The notes under the pieces were generated by a model, which was not told the origin of the DNA, ran no database searches, and worked only from the letters and a program-made list of their open reading frames with translations. Below are positions 52,690 to 61,475 of a DNA stretch of 64,000 nt, in pieces; within the stretch, counting starts at the first letter, position 1; every line of letters starts with the position of its first letter. The DNA lies in contig CANAJP010000002.1 in assembly GCA_947361615.1 (NCBI GenBank), forward strand, positions 18,344-82,343, in the 5' to 3' direction. This DNA is from an uncultured Candidatus Melainabacteria bacterium. Its GTDB lineage: Bacteria; Cyanobacteriota; Vampirovibrionia; Gastranaerophilales; Gastranaerophilaceae. Both the position numbers and the translations under genes were made by a program.

Positions 52690-53421
52690 ATGAAAAAAAC
52701 ATTTGTTAAAACTAAAAACGTCAAGAAATTTGTATCTTTGATGGATGAGTTACAAAAACTTCCGCCCAATATTCCAAGGTTAGCGCTTGTGTATGGCGAA
52801 CACGGTTTAGGCAAAACCAAAACAATTATATGGTGGGCAACCAGAAACGATGCCGTTTATGTTAGGGCGAATAATGAAATGACACAAGCAGGGTTACTAC
52901 GTGAGATTGTAGAAGAGCTTGGAGAGCGTTCTTTTTACATAGCCCAAGAAAATCTTAATCTGATAACAAAAATTTTGAAGCAAAACCCTAAAATAATTAT
53001 AGTTGATGAGGTTGATTATTTAGTTGGGAATAAAAATGTTATTGAAGTTTTACGCGATATTCAGGATTTAACCGGGTCGCCGATAGTTCTATCTGGAATG
53101 GGAGCTATGGACAAAAAGATTGCAAGGTTTAAACACTTTGAGGACAGGATTTACAAAAAATTGAAGTTTGAATATTTTAATCAAGAAGATATTTCTGAAA
53201 TCTTAGAACAATTAACTGACTTATCTTTTGACGACACAGCCATTCAATATTTAGCAAGCAGAACCAATCAGTTCAGACAGCTTGTTAAGGTAATTAATAA
53301 GATTGAAAAACTTGCAGAAACTAACCAATTTAATGTTATTGATGAATATATTTTGAAAGGAATAATTAATGAAAGACAAGTTATTACAACTCTGCCGGCG
53401 ATTGAAAAAATCTACGCGTGA
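52690..53421 (+). CDS. MuB/TnsC-type AAA+ ATPase (module 1)
   Basis: LVYGEHGLGKTKTIIWWA Walker A; KIIIVDEVDYL Walker B. Confidence 0.9.
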   Translation: MKKTFVKTKNVKKFVSLMDELQKLPPNIPRLALVYGEHGLGKTKTIIWWATRNDAVYVRANNEMTQAGLLREIVEELGERSFYIAQENLNLITKILKQNPKIIIVDEVDYLVGNKNVIEVLRDIQDLTGSPIVLSGMGAMDKKIARFKHFEDRIYKKLKFEYFNQEDISEILEQLTDLSFDDTAIQYLASRTNQFRQLVKVINKIEKLAETNQFNVIDEYILKGIINERQVITTLPAIEKIYA

Positions 53422-54052
53422 TGAACTCTTAGAACTGTTGGATATTCAAGAAGATGTTCTAAACTTCGCTCTGCTTTATTTAATGAACGAGGGCAGAATT
53501 CAAGAAAGTAACGGTTATTATTTCTATATTGATAAACAACCTCACAAACTCCACGGGAAAAATAAAAACCTTGCTAATATGTGTCAGCATCACCCACCGG
53601 AAACTATTGATTTAATTATTAGATGTTTTTGTACTAATATTGCATCCCCAAAGGTTTCATGCTTAACTGGACTCAGCTCTAGTTGTATAAATAATTTCTA
53701 CTACTTATTCAGGGAAACTCTCTATACCCGACAACAAAAAGAACTCTTTAATTTATATCACTTAAAACCCCAAAAATGCAGGTACAGAATATTCTTTAAT
53801 AAACAAGCATACTTTTATATTTATAATAATAAACTATATGTCACCTCAAAACCATTTCTCGGAAGCAATGAACAATTATTTTCTAAACACGACATTCAAA
53901 CTTTCAAAAAAATTTATTGCTACCTTGCACGCATTGAAAGCCATAATAAAAATGAATTTAACATACACCAAAATCTTGCGGAACTAATTTGGAAAAGGAA
54001 CAAAATCTTTGATGAATTATACATTGATCTCAAAAACCTAGTAAATTTGTAA
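53369..54052 (+). CDS. element-encoded third protein (ORF3); possible DNA-binding accessory
   Basis: Overlaps end of MuB-1; HTH-like DLIIRCFCTNIASPKVSCLTGLSSSCINNFYYLFRETL. Confidence 0.6.
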   Translation: MKDKLLQLCRRLKKSTRDELLELLDIQEDVLNFALLYLMNEGRIQESNGYYFYIDKQPHKLHGKNKNLANMCQHHPPETIDLIIRCFCTNIASPKVSCLTGLSSSCINNFYYLFRETLYTRQQKELFNLYHLKPQKCRYRIFFNKQAYFYIYNNKLYVTSKPFLGSNEQLFSKHDIQTFKKIYCYLARIESHNKNEFNIHQNLAELIWKRNKIFDELYIDLKNLVNL

Positions 54053-54396
54053 CATTTCTTAATACCAATTGGGACAATTTTATTTCTTAAGGACGCATTA
54101 AATCTGGATTTTAGATTTGCTACTTTTTTACAAATTGCTCTTAATCGCTTTTCTTAAACAATTTTTCAATTTGTCACAAACAGGACAGCACAAAGATTTC
54201 CAATGTTTAACTAATAACATATTTAATTATAATCAAAAATGTAAAAGGTTAATTGATGGGAAAAAACCAAATATCTTTCCAACATACTTAGTTTGACTGA
54301 TTTTATTTTATGCCCAGTTGACCTATTAAATCTCAAAGAAATTTTAGCTTGATTAATATAGCTCTGCTGTATTAACCGACAAAGGAATTTACATTT

Positions 54397-54603
54397 ATGA
54401 TGAATTGTGCTACGTGCCAGAAAAAAATCTTACTTAAATTTATAATGATGATTTATAATCTTACATCTATTGAAATTGCAAAAGAGATTCACGTTTCTGA
54501 CAGTTTAGTGCGAAAACATATAGATGGTGTTAGGCAATGTAAACCTGTTGATGCATATATTATAAATAAATGCTTTGGCATTTCTCTTGGTGGTTCATTA
54601 TGA
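54397..54603 (+). CDS. small HTH protein (Ner/Cro-like position)
   Basis: YNLTSIEIAKEIHVSDSLVRKHIDGVRQCKPVDAYIINKCFGI. Confidence 0.6.
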   Translation: MMNCATCQKKILLKFIMMIYNLTSIEIAKEIHVSDSLVRKHIDGVRQCKPVDAYIINKCFGISLGGSL

Positions 54604-56525
54604 TGCTTGAAGCAAATACGAAATGGATTTCTGAAGAACTTGCCTGTCAACACTTGATGATTAAGCCTAAAACGTTAAAAGAACGTTGTAGAAATGGTGA
54701 ATTCATTTATAGAATAGAGAAAAAAGGTAGACAAACCACCTATTCTATCAATATAAATTCTCTGCCTCAGAAATTTCAAGAAAACATTTCACAAGATAAT
54801 TATTCTGACGCGCCCAATTGGGCTAAAGCCCAAGCGGATAAATATATCTGCATTATTAAAGCCGCACAAAACCTTAAAGGTCTTGAATTACAAAAATTTA
54901 TTACAGAATGGAATATTGCAAACCCAGACTTAAAAACATCATATCCGGCTTTTATAAAAATGCGACGCAGATACCAGACCGAGGGGATATGCGGTCTCTT
55001 AGCCCGATATGGTCATACAAACTTACAATATGTAATATCAGAGAATTATTTTGAATATTTTAAAAATTTATATCTAATTGAAGGAGCGCCTTCATTACAG
55101 TCATGTTGGGAACTTACCTTAGGCTACGCGATGAAAAATGATGGCATCACCAAATCGGAATTTCCATCACCTATGTCATTCAGACGTAAGCTGCAACGAG
55201 AAATTCCTAAACAAAGTATTTATTTAGCGAGATTCGGCGAGGCTGCTTGGAATAGAAAATATGGCGGCTATATTGAGAGAGATTATTCTAACATCACCTG
55301 TTGTAGTGTATGGGTATCCGACCATGCACAAATCGACATTGCCTGTCTTTCCCCAGACGGCAATGTCGTTTTTCCTTGGGTAACCGCATGGAGAGATTAT
55401 AAGTCCGGCAAATGGCTCGGTTGGATTCTTCAATGCGCGCACCCAAATTCTGACCATATTTTTCAAAGTTTTTACTACGCGGCGACAACTTACGGTCTCC
55501 CCAAAGATGTAATTATAGATAACGGAAAAGATTATCGTTGCAAAGATTTTGCAGGTGGCAGAAAAACAATAAAAATTGATACAAACCAGACAAGAACAAC
55601 AAGTATGCTTTCTGAATTAAATATCGATGTACACTTCGCATTGCCATACAATGCACAGACAAAACCCATTGAACGTGATTTTTTAAAGATTAAGGAACTA
55701 CTATCCAAACACTGTATAGGTTACCGAGGAGGCAATGTCGTAGAACGTCCCGAGAAACTCGCAGAAGAAATCAAAAAAGGTAAGCTGATGTCTTTTGAAG
55801 ATTTCAATAATCTATTTAACGATTTCATAATTAATGTTTTAAATAAACGTCCATCACAGGGTAAAAACCTTAAAGGTCTGTCACCTGATGAACTTTTTAA
55901 TCAAGAGTTTAAAGAAAAAATCACGACATCAAATGATGCTTTAAAATTATTCTGTATGCGCACATCTAAAATATTCACAATTGGTAGAAACGGGATCAAG
56001 GATTCTGAGTTAGGAATTACTTACTGGGCAGACTGGATGATTGCGCAAACTGGATTAAAAGTTTATCTTCGCCGTGACATTCAAAACTACAAAGAAGCAT
56101 GGGCATTCAAAGCTAGCAATGACGAATTTGTGGGCAAAATTAGCGCCGTGAGAGCGGTAGCCGCACTTCATGCAGATAAAATTTCAAAAGAAGAATTCAA
56201 AGAAGCTATGTCCATAAAAAAACGCAACTTGAAAGTTGCAAAAACATTCATTAAACAATCGCAAGAAATTTCGCTTGAAGAACAATGCGAAAACTATAAA
56301 ACTGCTTTTGCTTGCGTTGAAAAGCAGGCGCGACCAAGAATTTCCAAACTTGCTAATACTAATATGGATAAAGCAATACGAAAAAATAAAGACATGGAAG
56401 CTCGTGGTAAAAATGATTTATCAATGTTTATTAAAGAAAACGTTATTGATGATGAACCATTATATTTATTTGCTACAGACAAAATTCTTGAAGACGAGCT
56501 AAAAGGAGTTGCGTATGGATATTAG
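54570..56525 (+). CDS. MuA-type DDE transposase (module 2, prophage); probable start ATG 54600 or 54603
   Basis: Mu-type N-terminal HTH; VSDHAQIDIACLSPDGNVVFPWVTAWRDYKSGKWLGW…VIIDNGKDYRCKDF…LPYNAQTKPIERDFLKIKELLSKH. Confidence 0.92.
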   Translation: MLWHFSWWFIMMLEANTKWISEELACQHLMIKPKTLKERCRNGEFIYRIEKKGRQTTYSININSLPQKFQENISQDNYSDAPNWAKAQADKYICIIKAAQNLKGLELQKFITEWNIANPDLKTSYPAFIKMRRRYQTEGICGLLARYGHTNLQYVISENYFEYFKNLYLIEGAPSLQSCWELTLGYAMKNDGITKSEFPSPMSFRRKLQREIPKQSIYLARFGEAAWNRKYGGYIERDYSNITCCSVWVSDHAQIDIACLSPDGNVVFPWVTAWRDYKSGKWLGWILQCAHPNSDHIFQSFYYAATTYGLPKDVIIDNGKDYRCKDFAGGRKTIKIDTNQTRTTSMLSELNIDVHFALPYNAQTKPIERDFLKIKELLSKHCIGYRGGNVVERPEKLAEEIKKGKLMSFEDFNNLFNDFIINVLNKRPSQGKNLKGLSPDELFNQEFKEKITTSNDALKLFCMRTSKIFTIGRNGIKDSELGITYWADWMIAQTGLKVYLRRDIQNYKEAWAFKASNDEFVGKISAVRAVAALHADKISKEEFKEAMSIKKRNLKVAKTFIKQSQEISLEEQCENYKTAFACVEKQARPRISKLANTNMDKAIRKNKDMEARGKNDLSMFIKENVIDDEPLYLFATDKILEDELKGVAYGY

Positions 56526-57393
56526 GACTCAATTACGCGAACTCATGGAAAAGAATAATTATAGTATGGCTTATATAGCAACTGCTACTGGAATTGCAAA
56601 ATCCACAATCAGCATGTGGCTTAACGAAAACTATAACGGTAAAAATGATAAAATTACAGATGTTATTAACAATTTTATTCAACGCGAAAAAGAACGCACC
56701 TTTGATGAAGATTTACCAATTGTTGATATTTCAATCATAAAATATATTTCAGAAATAGGCAGACTTTGTCATACAAAAGGAAAAATCGGTGTTTGTGTCG
56801 GGGTTGCAGGCTTAGGGAAAACAGTTGCGGTTAAAGAATATGCCAAAACAGCTCTTGATGCAATATTAATCGAAAGTGATTCCGGCTACACAGCCAAATC
56901 GTTACTCAAAGAAATACACAGAAGACTTGGACTTTCTGGCAAAGGTTCCGTTTACGATCTAATGTCAGAAGTCGTCAACAAGTTAAACCAATCCGGCAGA
57001 CTTTTAATTATAGATGAAGCGGAGAACTTACCATACCGAGCCTTGGAAATTACCCGCAGGATCCACGATAAAACAGGAGTTGGTGTACTTTTAGTTGGTA
57101 GAAATATCTTATATGAAAACCTGAGAGGTTTCAACAATCAGTACGATCAACTATATTCAAGAGTCAAATATTACAAACAACTCGATAGATTATTTTTACA
57201 AGATGTTATTAGAATTCTTGATGCCGCAGGACAAAATCCTAGACTTGCAGACACGTATCTGCAATATTCCGGCGGGAACACAAGGAAACTAGAACATCTA
57301 ATTAGCCACAGCAACAGTATTGCCCAATTTAACGGAAAAACTGAGGTCGATGTTGCGGTTATTAAGAAAACTTCCAAATTATTAATGGGATAA
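56509..57393 (+). CDS. MuB-like target-selection ATPase with N-terminal HTH (module 2)
   Basis: HTH YSMAYIATATGIAKSTISMWLNENYNG; GVAGLGKTVAVKEYAK; RLLIIDEAENL. Confidence 0.92.
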   Translation: MRMDIRTQLRELMEKNNYSMAYIATATGIAKSTISMWLNENYNGKNDKITDVINNFIQREKERTFDEDLPIVDISIIKYISEIGRLCHTKGKIGVCVGVAGLGKTVAVKEYAKTALDAILIESDSGYTAKSLLKEIHRRLGLSGKGSVYDLMSEVVNKLNQSGRLLIIDEAENLPYRALEITRRIHDKTGVGVLLVGRNILYENLRGFNNQYDQLYSRVKYYKQLDRLFLQDVIRILDAAGQNPRLADTYLQYSGGNTRKLEHLISHSNSIAQFNGKTEVDVAVIKKTSKLLMG

Positions 57394-57394
57394 A

Positions 57395-57841
57395 ATGGCA
57401 ACAAAGTTTCAAATAAAAAAAATACATACGTTAAAAAACATCTTAGGCTTAAATGAAGATATATATAGAGAGATTTTAAATTCTTTTAACGCGCAGTCAT
57501 CAAAAGAATTAAATTTCAATGCTGCAAATCGTCTGCTTAACCAATTAGAAAATAAAGCTGTTTCACTTAATCGTTGGGAAAAGCAATCTAAAAAATATGA
57601 AAGTCTAAAACGTCCACAACACATGGCGACAGCATCCCAAATGCGTATGTTAGAAAGTTTATGGCGCGAGCTTTGCTATATTGATTCTGATAAATTCGCT
57701 AAAACTTCACTCAGAAAAATCTTAAAGATGAAGTTACAAATTGATGACATAATGTTCCTGACTAAAAAACAAGCCAATAAAGCCATAAATTTAGTATTAG
57801 GGATGAAAGAAAATTTAAAAGATGCGGCCACATCGTTATGA
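57395..57841 (+). CDS. Mu Gp16/GemA-like protein (DUF1018 type)
   Basis: IKKIHTLKNILGLNEDIYREIL…ATASQMRMLESLWREL. Confidence 0.8.
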   Translation: MATKFQIKKIHTLKNILGLNEDIYREILNSFNAQSSKELNFNAANRLLNQLENKAVSLNRWEKQSKKYESLKRPQHMATASQMRMLESLWRELCYIDSDKFAKTSLRKILKMKLQIDDIMFLTKKQANKAINLVLGMKENLKDAATSL

Positions 57842-58188
57842 TAGAAGAAAAACAAGGAGAAACTACAATGGAAACAATCACGGAAAACAAACCAAATCGA
57901 ATTGGAAATCAATTTTTTGGAGACATAAAGGATCCCAATGAACCTTTAGACTGCAACTGTATAATCAACGGGTTAATCAAAAATCAGATTATTGAACTTG
58001 AAGAAAAATTAAAAAATAATGCATATAAACTTTTTAGACTTGCTAGTAGTTCTGAAAAAAATGCATCTAATATTACATCGGCAATGGTTACTCTTGATGA
58101 TAGCAAAGTGCTTGACGGACAAATTGATATTCTTAAAAAACTGCAAGCTGATTTACAAACAGCACTTCAGCCAACAATAGCAGCCTAG
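57838..58188 (+). CDS. phage hypothetical protein
   Basis: 116-aa ORF in early region. Confidence 0.6.
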   Translation: MIEEKQGETTMETITENKPNRIGNQFFGDIKDPNEPLDCNCIINGLIKNQIIELEEKLKNNAYKLFRLASSSEKNASNITSAMVTLDDSKVLDGQIDILKKLQADLQTALQPTIAA

Positions 58189-58199
58189 CACAGGTCGAA

Positions 58200-58245
58200 A
58201 CGGTCGGCTAACAGTGCAAGCTGACCGTCTTAGAGTAGACTCTAA
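58200..58245 (+). promoter_or_regulatory. two adjacent hairpins immediately upstream of the Mor-like gene
   Basis: ACGGTCgGCT…AGCtGACCGT (58200-58228) and TTAGAGTagACTCTAA (58230-58245). Confidence 0.6.
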
Positions 58246-58248
58246 CTG

Positions 58249-58584
58249 ATGATGACCAAGCTAAAAGAAGAGGAATTTATGCAGTACAAACCTTGGATGG
58301 ATTATATAAAACCAGAAGATATGCCCAATGATGACCTGAAATTCATTGCAGAAAATGCCGGCATTAAATCAGCAATCGCATTAGTTTTTTGTACTCCGGG
58401 ATTAACAGTTAATATCCCCAAAAATCCTTTCAAAGAGGTTAAAGAACGTTACATTATTGACCAATATGACGGGACTAAATATACCATCAACAGACTTGCT
58501 GTGGAATGCAACTTATCCCAAAGATATATTTATAAAATTTTAAAACGAAATCTCGAAAAGAAAAAAAAGAAAATTGATCCATAA
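58249..58584 (+). CDS. Mor-like transcriptional activator
   Basis: C-terminal HTH IDQYDGTKYTINRLAVECNLSQRYIYKILKRN; position after GemA-like gene. Confidence 0.6.
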   Translation: MMTKLKEEEFMQYKPWMDYIKPEDMPNDDLKFIAENAGIKSAIALVFCTPGLTVNIPKNPFKEVKERYIIDQYDGTKYTINRLAVECNLSQRYIYKILKRNLEKKKKKIDP

Positions 58585-59617
58585 CCAATCCACACAACTT
58601 ACCATCATACTCTCCACGTCAATGTTATTCATTGACGTTTTTTTTGTTTTATGTAAAAATTGTACAATGAGACATTTGGGCAGATTAAAATATATAGTTG
58701 ATACTCTACATAACACAATACAAAAATCGACCCTTTATGGCTTTAAACAATTTATACAGTTAAATGACCAACATGTTGGTTGGACAATAATTAGTGATTA
58801 TTGTATTGACGCTATGGACAAGCCTAATAATTGTCTGACATTTTCAATCACTCCCATGTCCCCGAGCTTGTATCATACTATCAATTGGGCTATTGAACAG
58901 GATATTCCTAAAGATTTGAAGAAAACAAAAGACATCCCAGACAAAACAATTAAATTCCTTAGATACAATTGTTTTTTCTATAATTTTAACTTTCTCATTG
59001 ACGATTTTAGATATATAATATCACCATCAGGTGACACAAAAGACACACAAAGAATACTATTAAATGACGTAAAAAGAATAATAAACCAATATAAATATGA
59101 TGATAATTTTGCAAAAACTTATAAATTTTTTCTACAAGAACTTGAACGACCCAATTTTAACATAGCACTTTTCAACAGAATTTATATCGCTTGTGTTATT
59201 TGCTCATATCTACATATTCAAATACTAAAATATGCAAAAAAGGCTACTACGGTGTCATGGTTATCTGATAGAGGAAAAATTGCAGATGCATACAATCACT
59301 TTGCGATGTGTTTATACCAGACATTTTATGACAATTTACGATTGAAATATAAAATAACAAATGCTGAAAAAAGTGTAATATTTGGAGCACAAGACGCAAA
59401 TAAAAAACTATTTTACGATAACTGTATAAAAATTCCTGATTACCTTGCAGGTACATTAGCATCTTATGACATGGAGAAAAATGACATTGAAAAAGAAAAG
59501 CACAGAAAAATAATTGACGAAGTTTTTGCGAATAATAATAAAATTACGACATTCAAGTTATCATTCAAAGATGGAATAAAATGTTCTAAAATAATATTTT
59601 CTAAGCCCGATTGTTAA
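58574..59617 (+). CDS. orphan hypothetical protein; cargo/moron candidate
   Basis: 347-aa ORF; start possibly later (MRHLGRLKYIVDTLHN); no family recognised. Confidence 0.6.
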   Translation: MIHNQSTQLTIILSTSMLFIDVFFVLCKNCTMRHLGRLKYIVDTLHNTIQKSTLYGFKQFIQLNDQHVGWTIISDYCIDAMDKPNNCLTFSITPMSPSLYHTINWAIEQDIPKDLKKTKDIPDKTIKFLRYNCFFYNFNFLIDDFRYIISPSGDTKDTQRILLNDVKRIINQYKYDDNFAKTYKFFLQELERPNFNIALFNRIYIACVICSYLHIQILKYAKKATTVSWLSDRGKIADAYNHFAMCLYQTFYDNLRLKYKITNAEKSVIFGAQDANKKLFYDNCIKIPDYLAGTLASYDMEKNDIEKEKHRKIIDEVFANNNKITTFKLSFKDGIKCSKIIFSKPDC

Positions 59618-59808
59618 CTTTCAATCGGGCTTATGAAATCCATATTAATATTATATTTTTTACCTTTTACGTCTACGCAAGTCGCGAATTGAACATCTTT
59701 GTCGGCATAACTATTATCCCAAGTAAAAAGAATTAAGCCTAATTCATTAGTTTCGTTGTTAATAATCTTGGTCCCAAACAATGTGTAGTCTTGATTTTTA
59801 AATGTCAT
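59614..59808 (-). CDS. small prophage protein in its own terminator-promoter cassette
   Basis: 64 aa; RBS GGAGG upstream; 64-bp repeat module upstream. Confidence 0.65.
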   Translation of the reverse strand: MTFKNQDYTLFGTKIINNETNELGLILFTWDNSYADKDVQFATCVDVKGKKYNINMDFISPIES

Positions 59809-59843
59809 AATTTTTACCTCCGTTTGTTATTTTCTACATTTAC

Positions 59844-59907
59844 ATTAATCACTCTCAATGCTATGGATATCAAGCCATTACAAGTATTTTGTATCATTCG
59901 GACACAT
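59844..59907 (-). promoter_or_regulatory. cassette promoter/operator module, copy A
   Basis: 64-bp repeat; 35 nt upstream of ATG at 59808. Confidence 0.75.
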
Positions 59908-59917
59908 AAATTGGGGT

Positions 59918-60115
59918 TTAATACCCCAATTCAGTCAAAACTTTGTCCATATCTGATTCGCTTGGACTATCATCAAGCCAACAATAAGCATTACTATCAC
60001 TAAAGAATTCTGAATGTTCAATAAATTTTAACTTTTCTAAAACATTTAAAACCTCTTCAACATTTGTTAAAATTTCATAACTTAAGGCTGATACTTTTAA
60101 ATTTTTCTTTGCCAT
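59918..60115 (-). CDS. small prophage protein in its own cassette
   Basis: 65 aa; RBS AGGAGGTCATATTATG. Confidence 0.65.
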   Translation of the reverse strand: MAKKNLKVSALSYEILTNVEEVLNVLEKLKFIEHSEFFSDSNAYCWLDDSPSESDMDKVLTELGY

Positions 60116-60146
60116 AATATGACCTCCTTTATTTGTCTACATACAT

Positions 60147-60210
60147 ATTAATCACTCTCAATGCTGTGGATATCAAGTTATCGCAAGTATTTCGTATCAT
60201 TCGGACACAT
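60147..60210 (-). promoter_or_regulatory. cassette promoter/operator module, copy B
   Basis: 58 of 64 positions identical to copy A by eye. Confidence 0.75.
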
Positions 60211-60232
60211 TAAAGGGGCTTTCGCCCCTTCA

Positions 60233-61054
60233 CTATAAATATTTATGCGCAATTACCTTAAGCTCTGCTCCCATATCTACTAATTTCAGTACAGCTTGTT
60301 CATAATTTTCTGAGTCACTTAAATCAACACTAAATATTTTTCTAATTTTGGATGATTTATTGTTTTCTTTCGAATCCCATAAAAGTGTACCTATTTCACT
60401 TTCAACTTCAACTTTATGTTCTAGCAACTTTTCAAACTTCGTTTTATCATTATTTATTAGAATTTCAGATGCTACAAAATTCTTCTCTGTATTGATTGTT
60501 TGTAAAATTTGGACACCTGACTTATTAATTGCTACATATTGATAATGTCTCGGCAAGGCTTCCTTTATTTGCATATCCGGATGTTCACTTTGGTCACAGA
60601 TATCAATATATTTTTCCCATAGTGTTTTTTGAAGTAATTTAGATGGGGTGTTTTCATTGACTTTTCTTTCGCTTTTAATTTTGAATGGTGGTTTTAAAAG
60701 GCATTCAAAGTCCATTTTATCGTCATTCAAGACAGCTTTAAAGATAAAAATTTTAAGTTTACCCTTGGAATGTTCATTAATAAGTCGCATAAATTTCGTA
60801 ATATTTTCTTTCGGATTTGTTATTACCCAAACAAAATATGGTGTTTTAGTTTGTTTTTGTACAATATCATCGCTGACCACATTAAGAAAAGTTTCAATAT
60901 TCTGTGTTAGTTCAGCAATAGTAACTACGACTTTACCTTTTGAGTTTTGATACTCTGCAATTGTGTTTGTAATGATTTCAGGTGTATTATCTGCTAAATA
61001 CTCTGAAAAATTTTGTTTGCTCTTAAAAGCCTGTTCTGGTGTAATTGTCGTCAT
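60233..61054 (-). CDS. DUF4268-like protein (tentative) in its own cassette
   Basis: C-terminal RHYQYVAINKSGVQILQTINTEKNFVASEILINNDKTKFEKLLEHKVEVESEIGTLLWDSKENNKSSKIRKIF; start placed at MTTITPEQ after AAGGAGGTC. Confidence 0.55.
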   Translation of the reverse strand: MTTITPEQAFKSKQNFSEYLADNTPEIITNTIAEYQNSKGKVVVTIAELTQNIETFLNVVSDDIVQKQTKTPYFVWVITNPKENITKFMRLINEHSKGKLKIFIFKAVLNDDKMDFECLLKPPFKIKSERKVNENTPSKLLQKTLWEKYIDICDQSEHPDMQIKEALPRHYQYVAINKSGVQILQTINTEKNFVASEILINNDKTKFEKLLEHKVEVESEIGTLLWDSKENNKSSKIRKIFSVDLSDSENYEQAVLKLVDMGAELKVIAHKYL

Positions 61055-61084
61055 AATGACCTCCTTTATTATTTGTACACAGGC

Positions 61085-61149
61085 ATTCATCACTCTTATC
61101 GTAAATTAATACAAGTCATTACGACTTATTTTGTATCATTCAGACACAT
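61085..61149 (-). promoter_or_regulatory. cassette promoter/operator module, copy C (more divergent)
   Basis: Retains GAATGATACAAAATA…TTG…AGAGTGAT-AAT; one indel versus A/B. Confidence 0.65.
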
Positions 61150-61151
61150 TA

Positions 61152-61190
61152 ATTTCTGCAAAAGCGGTGCATAGCACCGCTTTTTTATTC
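61152..61190 (-). terminator. intrinsic terminator after lysis-region gene
   Basis: AAAAAGCGGTGCTATGCACCGCTTTTGC on minus strand. Confidence 0.8.
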
Positions 61191-61475
61191 TTTTAATTTT
61201 TTAATTTCCTCCGTAAGATAAATATTATATGCTTCTAGCGTTGAAACACCTATATTAAAACATTCATCATCTAATTGGTTTGGTGTTTCCTTTATTTTAT
61301 TTTTCAGTTTATGCAAACTATTAATTAGTGGTTCGTGAACTTTTGCAATATTTTCATAAAGCCTAGTAACAGATGCGGGGACTTTCTTTTGTAAAAGTTT
61401 CAAAACAAAAGGATGAATAACAGACCAGATAGCGCTTAAATCTTTCCAATTGCTAAGCAGAGATAAAAAATTCAT
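61185..61475 (-). CDS. phage lysis-region hypothetical protein
   Basis: Start likely MNFLSLLSNWKDL; next to endolysin. Confidence 0.55.
   Translation of the reverse strand: MNFLSLLSNWKDLSAIWSVIHPFVLKLLQKKVPASVTRLYENIAKVHEPLINSLHKLKNKIKETPNQLDDECFNIGVSTLEAYNIYLTEEIKKLKE

Noticed and set aside
50362-54060. CRISPR-associated transposon (CAST)
   Set aside because: TnsB/TnsC-like genes are present but no cas gene, TniQ pattern or CRISPR array was seen anywhere in the window.
54053-54396. Right-end binding-site array of module 1 (e.g. TAGTTTGACTGATTTT, AGCTTGATTAAT)
   Set aside because: Only loose single matches to the left-end motif in an AT-rich gap; not enough to call an element boundary.
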